Assembly: GCA_963823565.1 (NCBI GenBank)
Contig: CAWGLR010000001.1
Location: 868,001-932,000, forward strand
Length of the DNA: 64,000 nucleotides
Source: RHKX01 sp963823565
GTDB lineage: Bacteria; Actinomycetota; Thermoleophilia; Solirubrobacterales; 70-9
Direction: 5' to 3'
Shown here: positions 17,037 to 25,256 of the stretch, in pieces
Numbering within the stretch: the stretch's first letter is position 1
How the letters are laid out: each line of letters starts with the position of its first letter
Program-made: the position numbers and the translations under genes
Notes under the pieces: generated by a model
Seen by the model: only the letters and a program-made list of their open reading frames with translations
The model's database searches: none
Told to the model about the DNA's origin: nothing

Positions 17037-17714
17037 TCAGCTGTGCTTGACGACGATCGACTCGAGCGAGTTCGAGGCCGACCGGCAGCAGTCGATCGCC
17101 TCCTCGAGGGCGTCGTAGATGTCCTTCCACCGGAGGACGAACATCGGGTCGATCGAGCCGTGGAAGAGGGCGGCGAGGGCGGCGCGGTAGATCCGGTCGC
17201 CCTCCTGCTCGAGCGCGCGCACCCGCCCGAGATGCTCCTCGATCCCGTCCAGCCCCTCGAGGTCGTCAAGGGCCGCCGAGAGCTCGCGGCCGCAGTCGCG
17301 AAGGACGCCGGCCAGCTCCTGCGCCTGCTCCATCGGGGCGTCGACCCGTTTCATCGCGAGCTGCTCGGAGACCTCCTCGACGTCGTCGACGACGTCGTCG
17401 ATCGCTCCGGCGAGCGCGTGTATGTCCTCGCGGTCGAACGGAGCGAGCTTCGAGAGCCGGAGCGAGTTGACGATCTTGTGCGTGAGCCGGTCGCCCTCGT
17501 GCTCGAGCCGGGTGATCTCGGCGCGGATCCCGCGGTCCTCCGGCCAGCTCCGCAGGAGGTCGTCGAGGAGGACGGCCGCGCCGGCGGCGTTGCGGCCCGC
17601 GGCGCGCAGCAGCTCGAAGATCTGGGCCTGCGGCGGCTTGGCGCCGAACGCCTCCCAGCGGCGGCGCGAGAACGGGCGCGAGCGGCCCGCGGCTGCGCGG
17701 GGGTCGGCGCCCAC
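17037..17714 (-). CDS. DUF47 PhoU-like phosphate regulator
   Basis: A 225-residue all-helical protein of the DUF47/TIGR00153 family, distantly related to PhoU. Conserved metal-type E/D clusters are RLEHEGDRLTHKIV, AGAIDDVVDDVEE, ALEQEGDRIYRAAL and WKDIYDALEEAID. These proteins are normally encoded beside low-affinity Pit transporters; here the gene lies 6 bases after phoU at the end of the pst operon. The GTG start is weakly supported. The frame is fully intact, in contrast to the five genes upstream of it in the operon. Confidence 0.85.
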   Translation of the reverse strand: MGADPRAAAGRSRPFSRRRWEAFGAKPPQAQIFELLRAAGRNAAGAAVLLDDLLRSWPEDRGIRAEITRLEHEGDRLTHKIVNSLRLSKLAPFDREDIHALAGAIDDVVDDVEEVSEQLAMKRVDAPMEQAQELAGVLRDCGRELSAALDDLEGLDGIEEHLGRVRALEQEGDRIYRAALAALFHGSIDPMFVLRWKDIYDALEEAIDCCRSASNSLESIVVKHS

Positions 17715-17720
17715 TCCGGG

Positions 17721-18419
17721 TCAGCTCACCGGGGCCTCGGGGTGCGAGGCGTCCTCGAACTCCTGGAAGAGCCCGGTGACGACGAAGGCGACCTGCTCGC
17801 CGATGTCGACGGCGTTGTCGCCGATGCGCTCGAGAGCGCGGGCAACGAGCATCATCGTCATCGCCCACTCGCGGCGGTCCTGCTCGTCGCCGATCTCGAT
17901 CGCGAGGCGGAAGCACTCGCGGTTGAGGTTGTCGACGACGTCGTCGCCGCGGACGAGGTCGCGGGCGAGCTCGATGTCGCGCGATGGCGAAGGCCTGCTT
18001 CGCCTGGCTGAGCAGGGCGCGGACCTGCTTGCCCATCGTGATGATGTCGCGCAGCATGCGCTCGTCGAGGGGCGGCTCGTGGCCGGCGAGCGGGATCAGC
18101 TTGGCGATGTTCACGCACTGGTCGCCCATCCGCTCGATCGCCTTGATCAGGTGCAGCAGGGCGGCGATCAGGCGCAGGTCGGTGGCGACGGGAGCTTGAG
18201 TCGCGAGCAGCGCGAGGATCGACTGGTGCACCTCGAGGTAACGGCCGTCGATCCGGTCGTCGTCGGCGATCACCATCTCGGCGAGCTCGACGTCGCGGTG
18301 CTCGATCGCCTCGATCGTCCGGCCCGAGCGTCTCGACGACGAGGTCGAGCCCGCCGAGCGCCAGGCGCTCGAGCTCCGCCAGGTCCTGCTGCGTAGTGGA
18401 CGCGCACGCGGTCGGGCAT
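17721..18419 (-). pseudogene. phoU: PhoU phosphate transport regulator, frame broken by 3 single-base insertions
   Basis: A protein matching PhoU is encoded in three frames. It starts PDRVRVHY at ATG 18419, continues through MVIADDDRIDGRYLEVHQ and HLIKAIERMGDQCVNIAK, and ends LVARALERIGDNAVDIGEQV and ...HPEAPVS at TGA 17721-17723. Extra single bases lie near 18389, 18324 and 17982. Removing three bases gives 696 nt, a normal 231-residue PhoU. PhoU silences Pst signalling when phosphate is plentiful. The gene starts on the last base of the pstB stop (TGATG). All motifs are well conserved, so sequence error is more likely than real decay. Confidence 0.88.
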
Positions 18420-19329
18420 CAGCCGACCTTCCCGCTGACGTAGTCCTCGGTCCGGCGGTTCGACGGGTTGGTGAAGATCTTCTCCGTCTCGTCGTACTCG
18501 ACCAGGCGACCCCAGCGGTTCTGCTCGGTGGCGTCGAGCTCCGTCATCAGGAACGCGGTCGCGGTCCGACACCCGAGCCGCCTGCTGCATGTTGTGGGTG
18601 ACGATGACGATCGAGTAGTTCGCGCTTCAGCTCCATGCATCAGGTCTTCGATCTTCCCGGTCGAGATCGGGTCCAGGGCCGAGCAGGGCTCGTCCATCAG
18701 GATCACGTCGGGCTGCGACCGCGATGCAGCGGGCGATGCAGAGGCGCTGCTGCTGGCCGCCCGACATCCCGAAGCGTTGCGAGTCGAGACGGTCCTTGAC
18801 CTCGTCCCAGAGCGCCGCGCCGCGCAGCGCCTTCTCGACGATCTCGTCCATGTCGCCCTTCATCCCGAGGATCCGGGGGCCGAAGGCGATGTTGTCGTAG
18901 ATCGACTTCGGGAACGGGTTCGGCTTCTGGAAGACCATGCCGATCCGCTTGCGGACCTCGACCGGGTCGACCTTCGGCCCGTAGAGGTCCTCGCCGTGGT
19001 AGAGGAGCTCGCCCTCGACCCTGGCGCTGGGGATCAGGTCGTTCATCCGGTTCATGCAGCGGATCAGCGTGCTCTTGCCGCACCCCGAAGGACCGATGAG
19101 CGCGGTGATCTCGCCCTTGTGGATGTCCATCGAGACGTCCTTGACGGCGAGGTTGCTCGCCGTAGGAGACGTGGACCCCCCTCAGCTCGAAGACCTTCTC
19201 CTTGCTCGACGACGGTCCCGGGTGCTGGAAGTTATTCGGCTCCAGCGCGATCTCAGGCTCGCCGGCCCTGGCGCGCATGCCCGATCCGGCCTGATCCCCG
19301 ATTCGCTCCTCAGTCAAGTTCGTCTCCAC
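18419..19329 (-). pseudogene. pstB: Phosphate ABC transporter ATPase PstB, frame broken by 5 single-base insertions
   Basis: PstB segments are in three frames: FELRGVHVSYG, then ITALIGPSGCGKSTLIRCMN (Walker A) and FGMSGGQQQRLCIARCIAV (signature), then VILMDEPCSALDPISTGKIE (Walker B), then TAFLMTELDATEQ...VSGKVG. Extra bases lie near 19163, 18718, 18628, 18620 and 18560. Subtracting five gives 906 nt and a 301-residue protein, a normal PstB size. GTG 19329 is preferred over ATG 19278 because TAGGAG, which includes the pstA stop, precedes it. It energises high-affinity phosphate import with PstA/PstC. Confidence 0.9.
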
Positions 19330-19337
19330 TTCTGCTC

Positions 19338-20284
19338 CTACCAGCGTTGCTCGTAACGGTTCCGCAGGCAGATCGCGAACGAGTTCATCGCTATCAGCAG
19401 CGCGATCAGGACGATGATCCCGGCGGCCGCGAGGACCCGGAACTCGTCCTGGGGCTGCTTGATCCAGTTGAAGATCACCAGTGGCAGCGCCGTGAAGCTG
19501 CTGAACGGTCCGCTCGGATCGGATGTGAGGAAGGTGGCCGCGCCCAGCGGCAAGAGGGGCGCGGTCTCGCCGATCGCCCGCGAGATCGCGAGGATGACCC
19601 CGGTCGCTATGCCGGGGATCGCCGCGGGCAGGACCTGGCGTCGCGATCGTCTGCCACTCGGTCGCACCCAGCGCAAGCGACCCCTCGCGGATCGACGGCG
19701 GGATCGCGCGGATCGCCTCACGCGCGACGAGGATGACGATCGGCAGCACCAGCAGCGTCAGCGTGATCGAAGCCGTCAGGATGACGAAGCCGAGGTCGAG
19801 CGGGCCGCGGACGATGAAGGCCAGGCCGAGCAGGCCGTAGATGATCGACGGCACCGCGGCGAGGTTCTGGATGTTCACCTCGATCAGGCGGTGCCAGCCA
19901 GCCCTCCTTGTTCGCGTACTCCTCGAGGTAGACGGCGGCACCGATCCCGATCGGGACGATGAGCAGGATCACGAACGCCATGATCCAAAGGGTTCCGATC
20001 AGCGCCGACTTGAGCCCGGCGTTCGCGGGTAGCGAGGACGTGCCGTTGGTGAGCAGGTCGGCGTTGAGTCGAGGCGCGCCCTTGATCAGCGAGTCGGCGA
20101 TGAGCCAGCCGAGGCCCGCGAGCGCCAGCGCGATGGCCAGGAACAGGATGGCCGCGAACATCGTGTTGCGGACGATGTCCTTCCGCGGCTGGTCGCTGAG
20201 CACGGCGGCGGTGACGCCGCGCGCCCCCGCGGTCGCGAGCTGCGCTCGACCGCCGCGCGGCTCCCAGCCCCTGGCGCCGCTCAT
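19338..20284 (-). pseudogene. pstA: Phosphate ABC transporter permease PstA, frame broken by 2 single-base insertions
   Basis: The protein runs from ATG 20284 (SGARGWEPRGG), whose ATG overlaps the pstC stop, through an N-terminal membrane helix and YLEEYANKEG. After an extra base near 19898 it continues HRLIEVNIQNLAAVPSIIYG, then EGSLALGATEWQTIAT. After another near 19638 it ends AIPGIATGVILAISRAIGET ... RYEQRW. The EAA-type loop ALGATEW...GVILAISRAIGET is the PstB contact site. Length minus two bases is 945 nt (314 residues), normal for PstA. Confidence 0.9.
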
Positions 20285-21242
20285 TCGTAGACCTCCCGGT
20301 ACTTGCGCACGAGCCGGATCGCGAGCATGTTCATGACCAGCGTCATCACGAACAGGAGCAGCGCCGACGGCGAAGATCGTCTTGTAGGTGATCGTCCCGG
20401 TCGCGATGTCACCGGTGGCCGTCGTCGCGATGAACGCCGTCATCGTCTGCACGGCCTCCGTGGGGTTGAAGGAGAGGTTCGGGGTGTTGCCCGCCGCGAG
20501 GAGCACGACCATCGTCTCGCCGATCGCGCGCGAGACGGCGAGGATGATCGAGGCGACGATTCCCGAGAGCGCCGCCGGGAAGACGACCCTGGTTGCGACC
20601 TTCATCTTGGTCGCGCCGAGCGCGTAGGCGCCCTCGCGAAGCCCGCCGGGGACTGCGCTCATCGCGTCCTCGGAGATCGAGGCGATGATCGGGACGATCA
20701 GCAGGCCGATCGCGAGGCCGCCCGCGAGGACGTTGAAGATGCCGGGACCGTCGCCCAGGAAGCTCGGCCAATGGTCCTGGAGCGCGGGGGTGACCACGGC
20801 GAGGGCGAAGAACCCGAATGCGACCGTCGGCACGCCGGCCAGCACCTCGAGGATCGGCTTGACGACCTTTCGCACGCGCCGTGCTCGCGTACTCGCTCAG
20901 GTAGATCGCCGACCCGAGGCCGATCGGGATCGCGAACAGCAGCGACCAGAACGTGATGCTCAGCGTTCCGACCACGATCGGCAGCACCCCGAAGGTGGGC
21001 GGGGTGAACGTCGGACCCCAGTCGGTCCCGAAGAGGAAGTCGCCGGGCGAGACGTCGCCGAAGAACTGGATCGAGGGGACGATCAGCGAGATGACGATCG
21101 CGGTCGTCGTGATGACCGAGACCGCGGCGCAGCCGGCGAGGGCCCAGCGGATGGCCCGCTCGCCGTAGCGCGGACTCGCGGCCTCCAGCCGGGGCTTGTC
21201 GAAAGCCGCCGGGCCGGAGGCCGCGATGTCCGTCGCCTGCAT
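20281..21242 (-). pseudogene. pstC: Phosphate ABC transporter permease PstC, frame broken by 2 single-base insertions
   Basis: Starts at ATG 21242 with AGGAGC upstream. Recognisable blocks are SIQFFGDVSPGDFLFGTDWG, GSAIYLSEYAST, then after an extra base near 20879 RKVVKPILEVLAGVPTVAFG and YALGATKMKVATRVVFPAAL (EAA loop). After another near 20369 it ends FVMTLVMNMLAIRLVRKYRE. Length minus two bases is 960 nt, 319 residues, a normal PstC. It forms the membrane channel with PstA. Stop and pstA start overlap (ATGA). Confidence 0.9.
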
Positions 21243-21268
21243 GGTCAGGGCTCCTGGCTCGGCCGTTC

Positions 21269-22244
21269 CTAGCTGCCCTGGACCGTCGACTCGGACGCGC
21301 TCAGCTGCTCATCCGTCATCGGGATGAAGCCGACCTGCGGAGCGATGTCGTTGACGTTGTCGACGTAGTACTGCATGAAGGGCTGCAGGGCGGCATTGCT
21401 CTTCAGCTCGTCCGTGTTGACGTAGATGTAGAGCGGCTCGGCCGAGCGGCTTGTAGGAGCCGTCCTGGACCGTCTCCTCCGAGGGGGCGACGCAGCCGTC
21501 GCCGCCATCGATCTCGGCCGCCTTCAGGTTCCCCGAGTTCTCCTGGAAGTAGGAGAAGCCGAAGTAGCCGATGCCGCCGGGTCGATCCCTCGACGCCGGT
21601 GACCGGTCTGGTTGTCGTCCTCGCCGACGTTGTTGTAGTCCTTGGTCTGAACGCCCTCCTCACCGTTGATCGCGTCGGTGAAGTAGTCGAACGTGCCGGA
21701 GTCGGTGCCGGGGCCGAAGCGCTCGATGTCCTCGTCCGAAGTCGGCGTCGAGGTCGGTGACGTCGGACCAGCTCGAGACCGGGTCGTCGGGCCGCCAGAT
21801 CTCGTTGAGCTGATCGACCGTCAGGCACGTGACCGGGTTCTCGTTGTTGAGGACGACGGTCAGGGCGTCGTTGGCGACCTGGACCTCCTCGTAGTTGACT
21901 CCGCCCTTCTTGCAGAGCGGCCTCCTCCTCGGGCTCGATCGGCCGCGAGGCGTCGTTCATGATCGGTCTCGCCGGCGCAGAACTTCTCGAAACCGCCGCC
22001 GGTGCCGGACTCGCCGACAGTGATGTCGACGTCCGGGTTCTCGTCGTTGAACTGCTCGGCGACCGCCGTCGGTCAGCGGGCCGACGGTGCTCGAGCCGTC
22101 GATGCGGAGCGAGCCGGAGAGGCCGCTCGGCGTCGACGAATCACCGCCGGTGTCGCTGTCGCCGTCGTCGTCGCCGCAGGCGGCGACGCCGAGGGCGAGC
22201 AGGCCCGCACTCGCGGCGAGTGCAAAGAACTTGCGTGGGTTCAC
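21269..22244 (-). pseudogene. pstS: Phosphate-binding lipoprotein PstS, frame broken by 7 single-base insertions
   Basis: GTG 22244 with AAGGAG upstream opens a lipoprotein signal (FFALAASAGLLALGVAACGD). RIDGSSTVGPLTD is the phosphate-binding loop. Later blocks in other frames are SGTGGGFEKFCAGET, NDASRPIEPEEE, LTVDQLNEIWRPDDPVSSWS, PGTDSGTFDYFTDAINGEEG and LYIYVNTDELKSNAALQPFM. Extra bases lie near 22069, 21961, 21918, 21739, 21603, 21582 and 21443. Minus seven the length is 969 nt (322 residues), normal for PstS. It is the first gene of pstS-pstC-pstA-pstB-phoU-DUF47 and faces PHO boxes in its promoter. Confidence 0.9.
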
Positions 22245-22352
22245 TGAGGGTGACTCCTTGTCTGGTGGACGATAAGCACCGGTCGGGAGTCGCGTTATCG
22301 CGAGCTATTGCCGCCGGCGATTGGAGCGTCCCAGCACGTCACACGACACCTT

Positions 22353-22438
22353 GTTACGGCGCTGTTCACCCGTTGTGAAAAGGATGTGAACCGGCCCCTC
22401 AGGACGGGTCCGTTACGCCCGGTTTACGACTTCGTAAC
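22353..22438. promoter_or_regulatory. PHO-box-like repeats between pstS and the winged-helix gene
   Basis: On the minus strand two TTCAC units 11 bp apart occupy 22390-22375, oriented toward pstS. On the plus strand GTTAC (22353) and GTTCAC (22364) are 11 bp apart, and GTTAC (22412), TTTAC (22423) and GTAAC (22434) follow at 11-bp steps toward the winged-helix gene. The minus-strand pair fits a PhoP-type site for the pst operon. The plus-strand units are weaker. Confidence 0.6.
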
Positions 22439-22472
22439 GGCTTTCCCCGGTGGCCGGGGCAGCATCGGGGCC

Positions 22473-22889
22473 ATGCACCAAGCGGGCCTCGGGCCCTCCG
22501 ACGCGGGGCCCGGCTACGACGACGGACGGCTACAGGTCAGGCCGCGTGACTATGTCGCGCTCGCCGACGGCGCGGTGCTGAAGCTGACCCCGCGCCAGCT
22601 CGCGCTGCTCGCCGAGCTCGCCCGCGAGCCGAACCGCGTCCGGACGCGGGACGAGCTGCTCGAGGTGGTCTGGGAGGCCGAGCCGAGCTCGGGCACGCGG
22701 GTCGTCGACGTCGCGATCGCGCACCTACGGGCCCGGCTGGCGGAGGCGCTTCCCGACCGCGCCTACATCCACACGCATCCGCGGATCGGCTATCGCTTCG
22801 CGCCGGAGCCGGGCGCCGCCGAGGCGCCGACCGTCGCGCCGGCTAGCGCGCCGGAGTCGCCGCGGCGGCCGCCGCCGGCTCCACGCTGA
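22473..22889 (+). CDS. Winged-helix (OmpR/PhoB C-terminal type) DNA-binding protein without receiver
   Basis: A 138-residue protein. After a short N-terminus it contains only a Trans_reg_C domain: LKLTPRQLALLAELAREPNR, RDELLEVVWEAEPSSGTRVV, DVAIAHLRARLAEALP and YIHTHPRIGYRF. The receiver domain that normally precedes it is absent, so it cannot be phosphorylated in the usual way. It is divergent from pstS over PHO-like repeats and its last 47 bases overlap, tail to tail, the 3' end of the response regulator gene. A role in phosphate gene control is inferred from position. ATG 22473 is the only start that fits the promoter repeats. Confidence 0.82.
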   Translation: MHQAGLGPSDAGPGYDDGRLQVRPRDYVALADGAVLKLTPRQLALLAELAREPNRVRTRDELLEVVWEAEPSSGTRVVDVAIAHLRARLAEALPDRAYIHTHPRIGYRFAPEPGAAEAPTVAPASAPESPRRPPPAPR

Positions 22890-23646
22890 CCTCGGGCTCC
22901 TCGGCTGCCGCGGCGGGAGCTTCCGGCTCGCCCTCGACCGGCTCGGCCTGGAACCGGTAGCCGATGCCGAAGTGGGTGTGGATGTAGGTCCACCCCGGCG
23001 AGTGCTTCTGGATCTTGGCGCGCAGCTTGCGGACGAAGACGTCGACGGAGCGATCGCCGTGCGCCATCTCGTAGCCCCAGACGCGGCGATAGATCTCGCC
23101 GCGCTCGATCACGGTCCCCTCGGAGTCGGCGAGGGTGCGCACGAGCTCGAACTCGCGGCGGGTGAGATCGACGCTGCGGCCGGAGACGAAGGCCTGGAAC
23201 TGGTCGGGGCGGATCTCGAGCTCGCCGAGCACGAGCGGGCCGCGCTCGCCCTCGCCGCTGGCGCGGCGCCGGCGGCGGACGACGGCCTCGATCCGGGCCA
23301 TCACCTCCTCCGGGTGGCAGGGCTTGGAGATCCAGTCGTCGGCGCCGAGGCGCAGTCCCCGAACTCGCTGGGCGACGGTGGACTCGTTGCCGCTGACGAT
23401 CACTCCGAGGCCGGGCATCAGGCCGCAGACGCGCTCGAGGAACGGCCATGCGTCCTCGGCCGGGAGTGCGCTGAGGTCGACCAGGAGCGCGTTGATCTTC
23501 ATCGCGACGAGCTCCTCGGCCGGCACCGCGCCGCCGAGCGCGCGGTACTGCCAGCCGGCGGCGTCCAGGCGCTTGCCGAGCACCGTGAGGAAGCCGCTGT
23601 CACGGTCGATGATCGCGACGCGAAGGTTTGCGTTGGGTCCGCTCAT
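22843..23646 (-). CDS. OmpR/PhoB-family response regulator
   Basis: A 267-residue two-domain regulator. The receiver has acidic residues D14 and D16, phospho-acceptor D57 (NALLVDLSAL), S85 and K108 (ISKP). The winged helix spans about residues 135-235, with VDLTRREFELVRTLADSEGT, RVWGYEMAHGDRSVDVFVRK and THFGIGYRF. A proline/alanine/glutamate-rich tail follows. No histidine kinase is encoded in the window, so it is an orphan here. Its own upstream region holds a four-unit 11-bp repeat (23730-23767), which suggests autoregulation as the PhoB/PhoP of this organism. Confidence 0.88.
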   Translation of the reverse strand: MSGPNANLRVAIIDRDSGFLTVLGKRLDAAGWQYRALGGAVPAEELVAMKINALLVDLSALPAEDAWPFLERVCGLMPGLGVIVSGNESTVAQRVRGLRLGADDWISKPCHPEEVMARIEAVVRRRRRASGEGERGPLVLGELEIRPDQFQAFVSGRSVDLTRREFELVRTLADSEGTVIERGEIYRRVWGYEMAHGDRSVDVFVRKLRAKIQKHSPGWTYIHTHFGIGYRFQAEPVEGEPEAPAAAAEEPEVSVEPAAAAAATPAR

Positions 23647-23729
23647 GTCGTGGGAGGCCGCGGAAGGTGAATGCGACCTGAGCGGATCGTAGCGCCCGCC
23701 GGTCCTCCGAAACCGGCATCGAACGCCCG

Positions 23730-23767
23730 GTCACAGGATTTTCACAAGCCCGTTGCGGGATGTTCAC
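23730..23767 (+). promoter_or_regulatory. PHO-box-like array upstream of response regulator gene
   Basis: Units start GTCAC (23730), TTCAC (23741), GTTGC (23752) and TTCAC (23763), exactly 11 bp apart. The array is 84 bases upstream of the response regulator start but reads on the opposite strand to that gene. The gene on the other side (uppP) ends toward it, so the response regulator is the only likely target. Confidence 0.55.
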
Positions 23768-23870
23768 GGCGCCCCCGGGGGGTGCATTCAGAGTGCCATC
23801 ACCGCGAGTGAGAGGTGCTCAGCTCGTGTGAAGCGGATCTGACCCTCCTCCTGCCCCCGGGTCAGGTCTT

Positions 23871-23909
23871 GCGAGCCGGCTCGACAGCCTTCGGCGTCAG
23901 CCGGCTCGC
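23871..23909 (-). terminator. Hairpin downstream of uppP
   Basis: GCGAGCCGGCT at 23871-23881 and AGCCGGCTCGC at 23899-23909 form an 11-bp stem with a 17-base loop, 15 bases beyond the uppP stop. No T run follows on the minus strand, which is common in GC-rich actinobacteria. Confidence 0.55.
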
Positions 23910-23923
23910 GTCGTTTCGGGGCG

Positions 23924-24739
23924 TTAGGAGATCGCGCCGCTCGCGGCGAGCGCCAGGACCAGGATCCCGAGCGGGATCCGGTAGGCGACGAAGACGTTGA
24001 GGGAGTGGCGGGCGAGGTAGCGCAGCAGCCAGGCGATCGCGACGTAGCCGCTGACGAAGGAGACGACCGTGGCGACGATCGTCGGCCCGGCCGCGGCCCC
24101 TCCCTCGCCGCCGATGTCCTTGAGCTCGTAGAGGCCGCTGAGGACCACGGCGGGGACCGACAGCAGGAACGAGTAGCGAGCCGCGGCGGCGCGGTCGAAG
24201 TTGCGAAACAGGCCGGCCGAGATCGTCGCGCCGGAGCGCGAGACGCCGGGGATCAGCGCCAGGGCCTGAGCGAAGCCGATGAAGATCCCGTCGCGCCCGT
24301 TCATCTCGGTGATCTCGCGGTCGCGCTTGCCGGCCCGCTCGGCGAGCAGCATCACGAACGAGAAGACGATCAGCATCGTCCCGATCAGGTAGAGGCTGCG
24401 CGCGCCGGACTCGATCTGATCGCTGAAGAGGACTCCGAAGATCGAGATCGGGATCGTGCCGAGGACGATGAACCAGCCGAGGTTCGCCTCGATGCTGCGC
24501 TCCCGGAACGGCACCCTGAGCTCCCGCACCCAGGCGACCGCGATCCGCCAGAGGTCGCGGCGGAAGTAGAGGAGGACGGCGGCCATCGTGCCGAGCTGGA
24601 TCACCGCGGTGAAGGCAGCCCCGGGGTCGTCCCAGCCGAGCAGCGCCGGGACGATGCGGAGGTGGCCGCTCGACGAGATCGGCAGGAACTCGGTCAGGCC
24701 CTGGACGAGGCCCAGGACCAGTGCTTCGAGCGCCGACAT
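23924..24739 (-). CDS. uppP: Undecaprenyl-diphosphate phosphatase
   Basis: A 271-residue BacA/UppP membrane enzyme that recycles undecaprenyl diphosphate to the monophosphate carrier for wall synthesis. The two diagnostic motifs are complete: GLVQGLTEFLPISSSGHL near the N-terminus and PGVSRSGATISAGLF in the middle (about residues 158-172), which supply catalytic Glu, His, Ser and Arg. It has about seven membrane helices. It is monocistronic and divergent from a small membrane protein gene. Release of phosphate outside the cell would fit the phosphate neighbourhood, but this is only suggestive. Confidence 0.95.
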   Translation of the reverse strand: MSALEALVLGLVQGLTEFLPISSSGHLRIVPALLGWDDPGAAFTAVIQLGTMAAVLLYFRRDLWRIAVAWVRELRVPFRERSIEANLGWFIVLGTIPISIFGVLFSDQIESGARSLYLIGTMLIVFSFVMLLAERAGKRDREITEMNGRDGIFIGFAQALALIPGVSRSGATISAGLFRNFDRAAAARYSFLLSVPAVVLSGLYELKDIGGEGGAAAGPTIVATVVSFVSGYVAIAWLLRYLARHSLNVFVAYRIPLGILVLALAASGAIS

Positions 24740-24829
24740 CCGCGCGGCATCCTAGATGACCGTTTCCGTCGCCCAGCGGGCTCCGGGCCGGGATCGATCG
24801 TCCCCGGGGCTCCGGTAGAGTCCGCGCCC

Positions 24830-25096
24830 GTGAACGGAGCCCCCCGCCTCCGGGCCAGAATCGCGCTCATCGTCTCGCTGACGATCGTCGCCGCGCTCGC
24901 GGCGGCGCCCGCGGCGCTGGCCGCCGACGGCGAGGGCCTGGCGGGGCGCACGACCGACAAGGGCGTGACCTTCTTCTGCTTCGGCGTGATCGCGCTGTTC
25001 ATCATGCTGCCGATCGTCCTCTCGCTCATCCAGGCGCGCCTCGACGGCCGCAAGGAACGGATGCGCGAGCAGCTCGATCGCGTTCGCCGCCCCTGA
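24830..25096 (+). CDS. Small secreted/membrane protein of unknown function
   Basis: An 88-residue protein from GTG 24830. It has an N-terminal signal-like segment (IALIVSLTIVAALAAAPAALAA), a short linker, one membrane helix (VTFFCFGVIALFIMLPIVLSLI) and a charged C-terminus (RLDGRKERMREQLDRVRRP). The layout, with signal peptide, single helix and basic amphipathic tail, suggests a bitopic protein. No family was recognised. It is divergent from uppP. Codon use is like its neighbours, so it is likely a real gene. Confidence 0.65.
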   Translation: MNGAPRLRARIALIVSLTIVAALAAAPAALAADGEGLAGRTTDKGVTFFCFGVIALFIMLPIVLSLIQARLDGRKERMREQLDRVRRP

Positions 25097-25118
25097 ATCC
25101 GCTGCAAATCGCGATCTT

Positions 25119-25143
25119 GCAAGCGTGACGGACGCACGCTTGC
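25119..25143. other. Perfect 9-bp inverted repeat in M23 gene leader
   Basis: GCAAGCGTG at 25119-25127 and CACGCTTGC at 25135-25143 pair with a 7-base loop. It lies 23 bases after the stop of the small membrane protein and 114 bases before the M23 gene. It could terminate the former or be an operator of the latter. TTGCAAGCG also occurs upstream of the NlpC/P60 gene. Confidence 0.45.
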
Positions 25144-25256
25144 GCTCCGCAGCGGCGGGTATGTTAGTTCCGCTTACGAGTTCCTAACGTATTCAAAGGA
25201 ATTCGCCCGGCCGCCGCGAAACGAGGCCCTCCACGGCCGCCCGGCGGCCCACCGTC

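Noticed and set aside
17982..22070. Programmed +1 frameshifting in the pst operon
   Set aside because: The nineteen sites share no slippery sequence, stop codon or spacing, and five genes in a row would need it. Sequence error is the simpler reading.
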